Below, piece by piece: positions 1-9,443 of a DNA stretch of 64,000 bases; position 1 is the first letter of the stretch; each line of letters starts with the position of its first letter. The notes below the pieces were generated by a model. It was not told where the DNA came from. It was given only the letters and a program-made list of their open reading frames with translations, and ran no database searches. The DNA lies in NCBI GenBank assembly GCA_033060915.1, contig CM065396.1, positions 4,580,001-4,644,000 of the forward strand, written 5' to 3'. The position numbers and the translations under genes are program-made. The stretch is from Euryodendron excelsum. Its lineage: Eukaryota > Streptophyta > Magnoliopsida > Ericales > Pentaphylacaceae.

Positions 1-469
1 GAGGTGGAGACATGTCCAACATGATCCACAGTCATAGAAGAGCCATTAGCAGTATAGATAACAGGAAATGAAGACTCAGAGGATTTAGAAGAGAAAACAG
101 ATAAATCAGAAGTCATGTGATTACTACATCCAGAGTCAAAGTACTATGAGGATATACCTGAAGGAGCAGACAAAACAGTAGAGGGTTTACCGGAAGCTGA
201 CATAATCTGTTGAACAAGGGCAGGAAGATCACTGACATCAATCAGCGTAGGAGAGGCAGAAGCAGTAGAAGAAGCCTCAACAGTAGCAGCAATGGAAAGA
301 GGAAGAGTATCTCAGTGGGTAGGATTCTTGGGACAGTCAGATCGATAATGGCCAGGACCACGCTGTCGGCAATGCTTGCAAACCCGAATAGGACAGGTAA
401 GCAAGCAATGATCAGTAGCATGACAAAAAGTGCATGCGTCATGGCGAGAAACTGAACCAGAGGACTGAC
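1..469 (-). pseudogene. Ty1/copia gag C-terminus (zinc knuckles) and start of protease, split from its gag N-terminus
   Basis: On the minus strand this stretch reads as the nucleocapsid end of a copia gag followed by the protease. Around 360-440 there are two cysteine/histidine clusters, CTFCHATDHC and CKHCRQRGPGHYRSDC; the second is a near-canonical CX2C...GHX4C knuckle that would bind nucleic acid. Around 110-150 the frame reads YFDSGCSNHMT, the copia aspartic-protease active site with DSG. The reading frame leaves the window at base 1, so protease, integrase, RT and RNase H are to the left and not seen. The upstream half of the same gag is at 5700-6420; the 5.2 kb between them is a later insertion. 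Confident for the family; activity is not expected because of the split. Confidence 0.85.
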
Positions 470-474
470 CACCA
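470..474. repeat. 5-bp target site duplication (CACCA), left copy
   Basis: CACCA lies directly before the TGT start of the inserted LTR. The matching copy is 5695-5699, directly after its ACA end. Confidence 0.85.
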
Positions 475-715
475 TGTAAGCACCCCATTTTTGACCGCTC
501 GGTAGTCTACACTCCGTCCAGACTTGTTTTCAAGTCATCGTGGGCATATTCCAGTCGAAACCAATCCTCTAGGTCCAAATTCCGTCTTTCCATCGCTTCG
601 TGGGCTTGTCAGGCCCAAATAGAGGCAAAATGACCAAAATGCCCTTAGGGGCATTGTCCTTTCTTAGTTCAATTCCAATCCCTCTCTCGAGACAGTTTAT
701 TCCTCGATACGGTCC

Positions 716-1165
716 GAGTAGCAAAACTACTCACAAAACCGTTAGAGTGGTGGAAACACTCACAAAACCGTTAGAGTAGCGAAAATACTCACAAAACCGT
801 TAGAGTGGCGGAAGCACTCAAAACCCAGGCACGTCTCTTCGGAGACGGTAAGACCCCTTTCCAATCCCTCTCTCGAGACAATTTATTCCTCGAGACGGTT
901 CCAATCTAGGCACGTCTCTTCGGAGACGGTAAGACCCCTTTCCAATCCCTCTCTCGAGACAGTTTATTCCTCGAGACGATCCGAGTAGCAAAACTACTCA
1001 CAGAACCGTTAGAGTAGCGGAAATACTCACAGAACCGTTAGAGTAGCGGAAATACTCACAAATCATCAACCCCGTCCGAGTAGTGGAAATACTCACAAAT
1101 CATCAACCCCGTCCGAGTAGCGGAAATACTCACACCGTTAGAGTGGTGGAAACACTCAAAACCTA
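716..1165 (+). repeat. Array of about ten 29-bp hairpin units in the LTR U3
   Basis: Units follow the pattern GAGTRNNNNAANYACTC followed by ACAAAACCGTTA, with a 29-bp period where intact. The array comes as a block of four at 716-820 and a block of six at 985-1165, separated by the hairpin repeat at 830-985. The GAGT and ACTC arms of each unit are complementary. Where the left arm reads GAGTA the right reads TACTC; where it reads GAGTG the right reads CACTC. Confidence 0.8.
830..985 (+). repeat. Two copies of an 81-bp unit with CGTCTC-TTCG-GAGACG hairpin
   Basis: The palindrome CGTCTCTTCGGAGACG (832-847 and 913-928) is a 6-bp stem closed by TTCG. Each copy is followed by a shared stretch containing CTCTCTCGAGACA and a second inverted CTCGAGAC, so the two units start 81 bp apart. 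Confidence 0.8.
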
Positions 1166-1250
1166 GGTCAACACCAGTGGCTATTAGCCCACTTCGGTGA
1201 AAAATGACCAAATTACCCTTAGGACCTTTTTCGAGACTTTCCAGTCAAGA

Positions 1251-2030
1251 TGACCATTTTGCCCCTAGGCATCCGGATGCCCGGGAACCATACCGGCTCT
1301 GGGTATCAAACCGGTAACCCTCTGAGATTGCTTTTTATAGTGCTCTCAACCTTCCCTTCTCTTTCTGGATCATTCCGAGTCAGTTCTGGCCAACCCGATA
1401 CAAAATGACCGTTTTGCCCTTGGAGGGCCGGTCTCCTTCTTCGACCATACTGACTTTGAGTATCAAACCGGTAATGACCCGAGAATACTTTTTATAGTTC
1501 TCAACCTTCCTTTACCTTTCTGAATCATTCCGAGTCAGTTCCGGCCAACCCGGTACAAGATGACCGTTTTGCCCCTGGAGGGCCGGTCTCCTTCTTCAAC
1601 CACACCGGCTCTGGGTATCAAACCGGTAATGACCCGAGAATACTTTTTATAGTGTTCTCAACCTTCCTTTACCTTTTCGGACCATTCCGGGTAAGTTCCG
1701 GCAAACCCGGTACAAAATGACCATTTTGCCCCTGGTGAGCCGGTCTCCTTTTCCGACCACGTTGGCTCTGGGTATCAAACCGGCAATCTCTTGGAACATT
1801 CTAAATAATGTTTTCAGATCCCAAGTCTTCTTCCGGGACAGTTTGAGTCTGTCCCAGTTTTCCGGTCCGGTTGACCGTTTTGCCCCTAAAGGCTCGGTCA
1901 ACCTTTCCGACACATCTTATCCTCACTTTTCAAGTCAAATACCTCCAGGACACTATTTTAAGTGTTCCTACTTCCTTCCGGCCTTCCGGGTCATCCCCGG
2001 CTCCTCCAAATCATTCTCGGACTTTCCGGA
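1251..2030 (+). repeat. Five tandem copies of a 155-bp U3 subrepeat
   Basis: The core TGACCRTTTTGCCCCT recurs at 1251, 1406, 1561, 1718 and 1872, a spacing of 155, 155, 157 and 154 bp. Each unit continues with a GGTATCAAACCGG segment and CATTCCGRGT. Direct repeats ahead of a TATA box are common in plant LTR enhancers; that role here is inference. Confidence 0.85.
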
Positions 2031-2137
2031 GTCACTCCTAGTGAAGCCAGGCTAAAGTTTACATGGTAGTCACTAGTACAGGCGTCCAAATCTAGTCAAA
2101 GATACGTTGCTTGCCGACCTTAATTGTTTCCTAAATG

Positions 2138-2260
2138 GCTGGCGCCACTAGTAGTGGGGCCAAGCCAAAAAATGGCCTGGCGCCACTCCTAGTGGCGCCA
2201 GTGTATAATTTGGCCTAGCGCCACTGCAACAGGCGCCAGATTTGTCTTCCCTCTATAAAT
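2138..2260 (+). promoter_or_regulatory. LTR core promoter: GGCGCC palindromes and TATA box
   Basis: TCTATAAAT at 2252-2260 is a good plant TATA box, predicting a start near 2285. The 110 bp before it carry repeated GGCGCC elements, including a perfect inverted repeat at 2178-2200 with 10-bp arms and a 3-bp loop, plus partial copies at 2140-2158 and 2215-2238. The following leader has three AAACCCTAG teloboxes at 2345, 2372 and 2392. No transcription evidence is available from sequence. Confidence 0.6.
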
Positions 2261-2899
2261 ACAGAGCCTCGTTCAACGTGAAAAGGGTCTGCAAACTTAA
2301 CCTAAAAATCCTATATTTCGATACACATAGCTCGAGCATCTCCAAAACCCTAGCCTCTCTAGGTTTTCCCCAAACCCTAGCCACTATACACAAACCCTAG
2401 CCTCCTATACACTCATACACTCCCCCATACACTCATACACTAGCCTTCAACCACCCTTCGAAGACTTGAAGAGCTGCCATCCAAAGCTTGAAGACAACCC
2501 TTGAAGACTGAAGAAGAAGATCAAAACGAAGACCGAAGACAAGCAAGGCGCGCAAATTAAAGAAGATACAAGGTAGACTCCCTATTTAATTTTCTGCACT
2601 TCCCCCCTCTCTCTTCTCTCTCCAACCCACTTGGGTTTTCTCTATTTTAATCCCCCATCTCTTTCCCCCCCCTTTCTTTGCATGCTTGAAACAAGGGGAT
2701 TCCCGGTCCATGTGTAGGATTGGGCTATTGGAGAGTCACCGTGTCGGGGGCTTTCTTCTAGTCTAACCAAAGACCACGTGGGTCCGGCCCCCTTGATTAT
2801 GTGGTGAAGCCTTAGCCTTGTATGTTCACGATCCCAAATTGCATTGTGCATATCATAATCTTGCATCTTCCAAAAACCGTTCTCAAAGTTGTTTTTCAA

Positions 2900-5160
2900 A
2901 ACATTTTTAAACTTGTTTTCAAAATTGCATCAAAATCTCTTTTTCAAAAACTTGTTTTCAAAACCACAATTCTAGGGTGATTTTAGCCTTTCTATGGCTA
3001 GGGTTGCTTTAGGAAAGTGTTATATTAAAAGTGACCTTTTTGGTTTATATTTTCAAATCTTATTGTTTTTCAAAACCACTTTCTTAAAGTGGTTCTAGCC
3101 CTTTTATGGTTGGAATCGCTTTAGAAAAGTGAGACGTTTTCATACTTTCCAAAAAACTCTCTCTTCAAAAATCTCTTCCTAAAAATCTCTTTCTCAACAT
3201 ACTTTCTTAAAACTCTCCTCTCCAAAATTGTTTTCAAAAACTCCCTTCCAAAATCTATTTTTCAAAACTCCATTTTTCAACTCCTCTTCAAAATCTTTTC
3301 CTCAAAATTCACTTTCTAAAAACACTCCCTAGATTCACCTTCCTAAAAACTCTCTCCAAAAATCTTTCTAAAAAACTCTCTTTCCAAAAATCTTCCTTCT
3401 AGAAACTCCCCTCCCAAAATCTATGTTTCCAAAAACACACTTTCCAAAGACTCCCTCTTTCCAAAAATCTTTTTCCAAAAACTCCCTCTCTAAATTCACT
3501 TTCCAAAAACTCCTCCCTAGGATTCCCCTTCTAGAAAACCTTCGTTTCCAAAAACGCATTTTCTAAAAACTCTTTCCTTAGAGCCCAAGTCAAGCCCTAG
3601 AACCCACAATTAGGAAACCCTAATTTTCTTTCCAAAAACATGATTTTCAAACTTTGTCCCAAACCTAGGTTTCCAAAATCTTTTGTTTTCTACATCAAAA
3701 CTATACATGTTTTCAAAACCTCTTTTCTACGTCAAAACCACAATTTTTCAAAACTAGGATTTCTAGAATCTCCCTTTCCAAATCCTTGTCAAATCAAATC
3801 TTCCCTTTAAGAAACCAAATCCAATCTCCCCGTTTAGGAAACTAAATCCAATCCTCCGTTTTTGGAAACAAATCCCAAACCTTTCCTAATTCAACTTCTT
3901 CCTAATTTCTTGCCTTCCTAAACCATAAGTTTCCTAAACCTAAATTTTAAATCTTTCCTTAAATTTCAAAATCCAACCCTTTCTTAATTCGAATCCTTCC
4001 TAAACTTCCGTTTTCCTAAATCTTAAACTTGAACATAAAAATCTTTCCTAAACTTTAAAACTCAACTTTCAAATCTTTCCTAGTTCAACCCTTTCCTAAT
4101 TCTACCCCTTTCCAAAATCTTTTTCAAATCCAAGCTTTCAAACCTTTCTTAAACTCAAACCTTTCCTAATTTCAAGATTTTCTAAAACTCTAAAACTTTC
4201 TAAATCCTAAACTTTCTAAATTTCAATTTTTTCTAAATTCAAAGTTTCCTAAATTCAAAACTTTCTTAAGATAAATTTTCCTAAACTTCCAAACTTTCTA
4301 AATTCTAAACTTTCTAAAACTTCAAAATCTTTTCAAATCTAAGACTTTTCTAAACTCAAAACTTTCTTAATTCAAACATTTCCTAAACTAAAAACTTTCC
4401 TTTTTCAAACCTTTCTTAAAACGGAACTTTCTTATTTTCAAAACTTCCTTGTTTTCAAAACTTTCCAAATTCAAAACTTCCCTTTTTCAAAACATTTCTA
4501 AATTTAAAACTTTCCGATTTTCAAAACTTTCTTAAATTCAAAACTTTCCTAAACCTAAAACTTTCCTAAATTCAAAACTTTCCTAATTCGAAAACTTTCC
4601 AAAAATAAAACTTTCCTAATTCGAAACTTTTCTAAATCGGACCTTTCCTAATTTGAACATCTCCTAAAATCCAATCTTTCCAAATCTTCCAAGCCAAGTC
4701 AAATCTTTCCTAAGTCTAGGTTTTCTTAAACCTTCTTATTCCAAAACAAGTCCAAATCTATCTTTTCAAATCAAAGTCCTCAATTTCCAATTTCCAATCT
4801 CCTCTTCTAATTTCAAATCCAATTCAATTTCCTTCTTCAATCCAACCTTCTATTTTTAATCGGACTCCGGTCCGAACTACGACTGACCTGATTCTCTCAA
4901 AGAGATACGTAGGCAACCTTCATAGGTGCGGTCACAATACTTTTCAAACTTTCAATTCCACCCTCATGGGTGCAGTTTCAAAAATCTTTTCAAATCTCAA
5001 ATTCCAATTTTTCAATTTCAAATTTTCTATTTTCAAATTTCTATTTCCAAATTTTCAAACTTTCCAATTTCAATTCCATCTCTTTAAATCTATTTTCGAA
5101 TCAAATCAATCTCTTTCCAAATCTATTTTTCAATTCTCTTATTTTGCACTTGCATATCAT
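2900..5160 (+). repeat. Pyrimidine-skewed degenerate repeat in LTR U5 (TTTCCTAAA-like)
   Basis: For about 2 kb the plus strand is made of short variants of CTTTCCTAAA, TTTTCAAAA and CTCTCC with very few G residues. No open frame of interest results; F-rich frames such as the one at 4966-5179 are products of the composition. The inverted LTR copy shows the same segment as purine-rich sequence at 61460-63170. Confidence 0.75.
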
Positions 5161-5694
5161 GCATCATGTTAGTTTATAAACATTGTTTTTCAAAGTGAAT
5201 AGGATTGACCATTAGCTAATTAAAGACTCTTATAGGTGAATCTAGGGTAGATTGACATGTAGGTACCGAAAGGGTGGGGTAGGGTGATAGCTTAGTGCGT
5301 TTTCCCTACACGTAACCAACCTCCGAACCTAGGATCACTGATTTCAAAGACCAAAAGGAGTTATTTTTCTAAAAAGAGCTAAATGTTTTCCAAAGGTTGC
5401 CAAACAACCTGTTTTCTTAAAAAACCCTCTCTCAAGGAGATATTTTCAAATCGTTTTTTCAAAAATCCTAAGCGTAGTCTTCGGATTACTCTTAGCTTTT
5501 AGGTGACCTAACTCACCTTAATCAAGTTAGGTGGCGACTCCGAATCTTTTTCAAAAGCCCTTTATTCAAATCCAATTTTTCAATTCAAACCTAGTCGCAC
5601 TCATTCTTCTTGGAAGGTGAGTTCTAACGAGAGAGTACAGCATTTTTTTCACTTGTGTGTGTATTCCTCGAGTGCGAAAAATCTGGACGCGACA

Positions 5695-5699
5695 CACCA
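5695..5699. repeat. 5-bp target site duplication (CACCA), right copy
   Basis: Matches 470-474. Joining the flanks across it restores the copia reading order. Confidence 0.85.
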
Positions 5700-6420
5700 G
5701 AGGTTGAAGAACCTCGAAAACCACCAGAGGAGCCACGAGCTCGAGAACTAGGAGTAGCAAGCGCGGTGTCCACATGAGAAGTCGGAACAAGACCAAGACG
5801 AGTCTCCTCAGACAAAAGCTCAGAGATGGCTCTAGTGTAGGAAGAGGAATGCGATGAAGAAGAGAAGCTCGAACTGGCTCATATACATGAGAAAGGCTCA
5901 TAAGAAACAGAATCAAACGCTGCTGATCGCGATAGGAGGCAAATAGAGCGGCATCAACAGCACTGACCCACTTAGGCTCGGACGGAGTCAACTGGTCCCA
6001 TATAGAATAAATCCGAGGCAAGAAGGCACTGATAGACTGTCCAGGGTCCTGTCTCAGTCGACATAAGGAAGTCAGAAGCTGATACTGATAAGCTAGATCA
6101 GCAGTAGTATATCTGGTAGCCAGAAAGTCCCAGATGGCATGAGCAGTATCAAATCTCCCAAACTGTAGACTAATAGAGGGAATAGAAGTATTATGAAACC
6201 ATGTGATAATCTGATGATTCTTGGTATCCCACTCCTCAAGACGCTCAGTATACTCAGCAGCTGTTTCAGTAGCACTCTTAACTGGTGACTCAATATTTCC
6301 AGTGACATAACGCCAAAGTTTCCTTCCCTTGAGGAAACTAGACATCGCCTGAGACCATGGTATATAATTGGGACCCTCCAGAGTAACAACAATAGGTCTG
6401 GAAATCTCAGATCGATCCAT
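5700..6420 (-). pseudogene. Ty1/copia gag, N-terminal and central part
   Basis: The ATG at 6418-6420 (minus) opens with MDRSEISRPIVVTLEG, followed by NYIPWSQAMSSFLKGRKLW, the typical start of plant copia gag (UBN2/DUF4219-type). Further on come VTGNIESP, then QYQLLTSLCRLRQDPGQSIS and RQDPGQSISAFLPRIYSIWD, the conserved gag helix region. The protein forms the particle that packages element RNA. The frame is open down to the solo LTR border apart from a frame change near 5800, and it continues with the zinc knuckles at 360-440. An ATG further upstream at 6471 is in frame, but the MDRS start matches family usage better. Confidence 0.85.
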
Positions 6421-7304
6421 AATGAACAACCAGGAGTAGAAAAAAAATCCAACCAATAGAAAAGAGTGCAAAAAGATAGTAGCTATAGTAGTGACGAAGC
6501 TGAAATAGCCAAAACTAAATGCACAAACAGAGTCAGAAGGCCCAAATTATCCAAGGACCACTGTGAACCAGACCAAAACAGCCAAGAAAAGCAGTGAACT
6601 AGCCAGAAAAGTGACTAATATGATCAAAACAGTAAATTTCGTACCGAATTTGACGAAACCGAGGCCACAAACAGATTCAGAAGGCCAAAATTAGCTAGGA
6701 ACCGGTCTTATCTACACCAACAATAACCAAAAAATAGGTGAACCGGACAAGACAATGTAGGAGAGCAGACCTGAACCGGTTCAAAACAGACCGGTTGAAC
6801 CATAGCTAACGCGGCAAAAGCGGGCCTTGATGATGACGTGGTAGATGAGGTGGCAGGGTGACGTGGACCGCTAACGTGTCAGGATGATGTCGCAGGATGA
6901 CGTGGCAGGATGACACAGCTGATGACGTCAGCAGGGTGACGTTAGCAGTATGAGGCACAGTGGACGTCACAGCCGTGAGTGGTGGCGCGCGTGGAGGCGC
7001 GTGAACAGTTCTCGACGCTCCTTTTGGCGCGTGCTGGCGCGTGTCTGGTCTACTGCGAGTGGATCTTACGCACCTCCCTTTGACCGCCGGGGGGGGGGGG
7101 GCGCGTAAAGGGGTTTCTGTGTTTGATTTTTATGATTCTGGGATGAGAATTGTATGGGGAATCGGATGGTGGTTTGGAAATTTAGTTTTGAGGACTTTTA
7201 GTATTCGGTACTCACAGAAATAGATCGAAACTGGAGAAAAAATTGAAGAAAAAGTTAGTGAAGAAAATACAGAAAAAGAAGGAACTCAGAGGCAGGCAAC
7301 CATG
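6421..7304 (-). other. copia 5' leader with TGACG-rich repeats
   Basis: This untranslated stretch lies between the primer-binding site and the gag ATG. At 6825-6975 it carries many TGACG/GATGACGTGGCAGG variants in tandem, including a TGACGTCA palindrome at 6923-6930. A run of 13 G is at 7089-7101. No conserved protein is seen in it. Confidence 0.55.
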
Positions 7305-7317
7305 GCTCTGATACCAT
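7305..7317 (-). promoter_or_regulatory. copia primer-binding site (initiator tRNA-Met)
   Basis: The minus strand reads TGGTATCAGAGCC directly after the LTR end, the standard tRNA-iMet complement used by plant copia elements. Confidence 0.9.
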
Positions 7318-7531
7318 GTTAGAATAATGAAAATATATATATATATAATATATTGTTGTAGATAGAGAAAGAGACAGAAAGAAAAAGGCAAAGAGAAAAA
7401 GATAGACTCGTATATATGAAAGCAGTGAAAAATACAATGTATAGAAACAACATATATATAGGCTAACCCTAGAAAGAAGAAAAAAAGACTAAACTACCCT
7501 CAGGCTATATACACATATATATACATCAACA
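7318..7531 (-). mobile_element. copia 5' LTR (214 bp)
   Basis: The minus strand runs from TGTTGATG to CTAACA with TGTT/AACA ends and abuts the primer-binding site. It is AT-rich with TATA-like ATATATATATA runs. Directly to its right, coding sequence of a cytochrome P450 resumes, so this LTR marks the insertion point. The partner LTR and TSD lie left of the window; the right-hand duplication would be TAAAG at 7532-7536. Confidence 0.85.
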
Positions 7532-7533
7532 TA

Positions 7534-9077
7534 AAGGATGTTCTGTCACATAATTTCAACTATCCCAAACCAAAGTCAAATCTGAACAATTTGCTGATCA
7601 CTGGACTAGCCAAATACAAGGGTGAGAAATGGGCCAATCACAGAAAAATAATCAACCCAGCTTTCCATATGGAAAAGTTAAAGGTTACTAGTGTTTTCGC
7701 TTATTTATTTTTTTTTTTTTTTTTTTTGTATGTATCACAGTTTCTGCTTGATTTTGTGGCTATATGGTACTGACAATGCTTTTTTCTTGTCCTTCAATCA
7801 ACTTTGTAGCACAAGTGACCAGCATTTTATTTGAGTTGTAGCGAGTTGGTGAGCAAATGGAAGGCGATGGTCTCTGCAAATGGGTCATGCGAGTTAGATG
7901 TGTGGCCTGATATGCAAACTTTGTCTAGTGATGCAATATCTCGTACAGCATTTGGTAGTAACTATGAAGAAGGAAGAAAGATATTCGAACTTCAAAAAGA
8001 ACTGGCAGACCTTACAATGGAGGCAACAAATTCTGTCCCCACACCCGGTGGGAGGTATCTATAGAAGTACTTAAACTAAGAGTGCAGGCTAACAAGAAAC
8101 TTGGAATGAGTATCAAAGAGGTCATTGAAGAGTGCAGGCTATTCTACTTTGCTGGGAAGGAGGCTTCTTCAGCTTTGCTTGGATGGACAATGATTTTACT
8201 GGAAAGGCATGAGATCTGGCAACAACGAGCCAGGGAAGAGGTTTTACAAGTATTTGGGAATCGTAAGCTGGACTTTGATGGCTTAAGCAACTTGAAAATT
8301 TTAAGTATATATATATAGTCCCCCATATACCAGCTAATGCTATACAACTAGAACTCCATAGGTAGACTTAGTCCTCCACCAGGTAATGCTATATAGAATT
8401 AGAATTTTTACAGAATACTATAACAGTCAATTCACTTCAAAACAAAATATTTATTATGATAGCTCTTAATAAGTGAAATTTTATGTAAAGAAAGAAAAGT
8501 AAAAGACAAGAAATGACAGACGGAAGATGATCTTGTCCTTAAGAAAACAACAAACAAAAAGAAAAAAAAAAAAATATATTGTTTTTCCTATATATGTCAC
8601 AATGGGTTTTCATTGTGTAATATTGTATGTTTTGCTTCCTCATGCATGCAGGTAACTATGATTTTGTACGAGGTTCTAAGGTTATACCCATCGATAGTTC
8701 TGCTCACTCGAACTATTGGAGAAGAGGTGAACTAAGGAGGACTACTTCTACCGGCTGGCGTGCTGATCTTCTTGCCGATGATCCTTATTCATCACGAACA
8801 TGAAATCTGGGAAGACGATGTGAAGGAGTTTAAACCAGAGAGGTTTTCTGAAGGTGTGTCAAATGCTACAAAAAGCCATGTCTATTTTTTCCCATTTGGC
8901 AGCGGACCCAGGATATGCATTGGCCAAAACTTTGCCATGTTAGAAGCAAAAATGGCAATGGCCATGATTCTACAACACTTCTCGTTTCACCTCTAGCCAT
9001 CATATGCTCATGCGCCTGTCCCCGTCATTTCTCTTCAACCCCAACACGGCGCTCACTTGATTCTACGCAAGCTATAG
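7534..9077 (+). pseudogene. Cytochrome P450 pseudogene, CYP72A-like
   Basis: Exon pieces: 7534-7683 (KDVLSHNFNY ... FHMEKLK), 7810-8064, 8089-8300, 8652-9077. Family hallmarks: EKWANHRKIINPAFHMEKLK (C-helix), SDAISRTAFG, I-helix FYFAGKEASS, K-helix EVLR, FKPERF, and the heme loop [12 protein letters not shown] with its cysteine. These match CYP72A enzymes, membrane-anchored ER monooxygenases of specialised or hormone metabolism. Breaks: the N-terminus is missing because a copia element sits there; in-frame stops are at 7816-7818 (TGA), 8733-8735 (TAA) and 8994-8996 (TAG); there is a deletion of very roughly 80-100 residues between exon 2 and the I-helix; the donor after LKI is not a clean GT; and the I-helix threonine of (A/G)GxxT is Ala. 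The natural stop is at 9075-9077. Non-functional with high confidence; the exact subfamily is less sure. Confidence 0.9.
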
Positions 9078-9443
9078 AGAGTACTGGGCGGATTTCGATC
9101 GAATTTCATGTACAATCATATTAGCAGCTGATGTGGTTGTGGTTGTGGTTGTGGAGTGAGCTTTTTTCGTTTTTGTGTAGCCCACCAATAATAAACACAT
9201 ATTTAAAGCAAATAATTAAAAGAAAATGCGCTGCTCTTTTAATCATGGATAGATACTTAATCAAGCTATATATATCATTTCTTTTGAATATTGAGAATTT
9301 TACTAAACTTTGTCCTTTTGGAGAGGGAATGTGTTGGAAGAGAATTCATTTGCTAAACATGTGTTGGGGAAAAGTTGAGGAGAAAGGCGCTTCCCCCTAC
9401 CCCCACCCCCTTCCTTCTCTCTCAAGAAAGAAAGAAAGAAGGG
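9078..9443. other. Former P450 3' flank
   Basis: AT-rich with a short TGTGGT repeat at 9129-9155. No gene recognised. Confidence 0.5.

Larger units (their letters stand above)
475..5694 (+). mobile_element. Giant solo LTR (about 5.2 kb), Tat/Ogre-like, inserted in a copia gag
   Basis: The block starts TGTAAGCACC and ends GACGCGACA, is flanked by a perfect CACCA duplication, and interrupts a copia gag, so its borders are exact. It has no coding potential of its own. A TATA box at 2252-2260 puts the promoter on the plus strand, giving a U3 of about 1.8 kb and an R/U5 of about 3.4 kb. The U3 holds 29-bp hairpin units, two UUCG-type hairpins, a 155-bp tandem array and GGCGCC palindromes. The U5 is a long pyrimidine-rich stretch. 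A second copy of the right part lies inverted at 60957-64000. LTRs this long are known from Ogre/Tat gypsy elements; assignment to that lineage is inference from length and style. No internal domain is present, which fits LTR-LTR recombination to a solo LTR. Confidence 0.8.

Noticed and set aside
716..1165. CRISPR-like array (short repeats with palindromes)
   Set aside because: Units are back to back with no spacers, and the host is a plant.
4966..5179. Phenylalanine-rich open frames
   Set aside because: They arise from the T/C-skewed repeat of the giant LTR and occur in overlapping frames.
1..7531. Treating 475-5694 as internal sequence of the copia element
   Set aside because: The TSD, TG...CA ends and the gag interruption show a later insertion.
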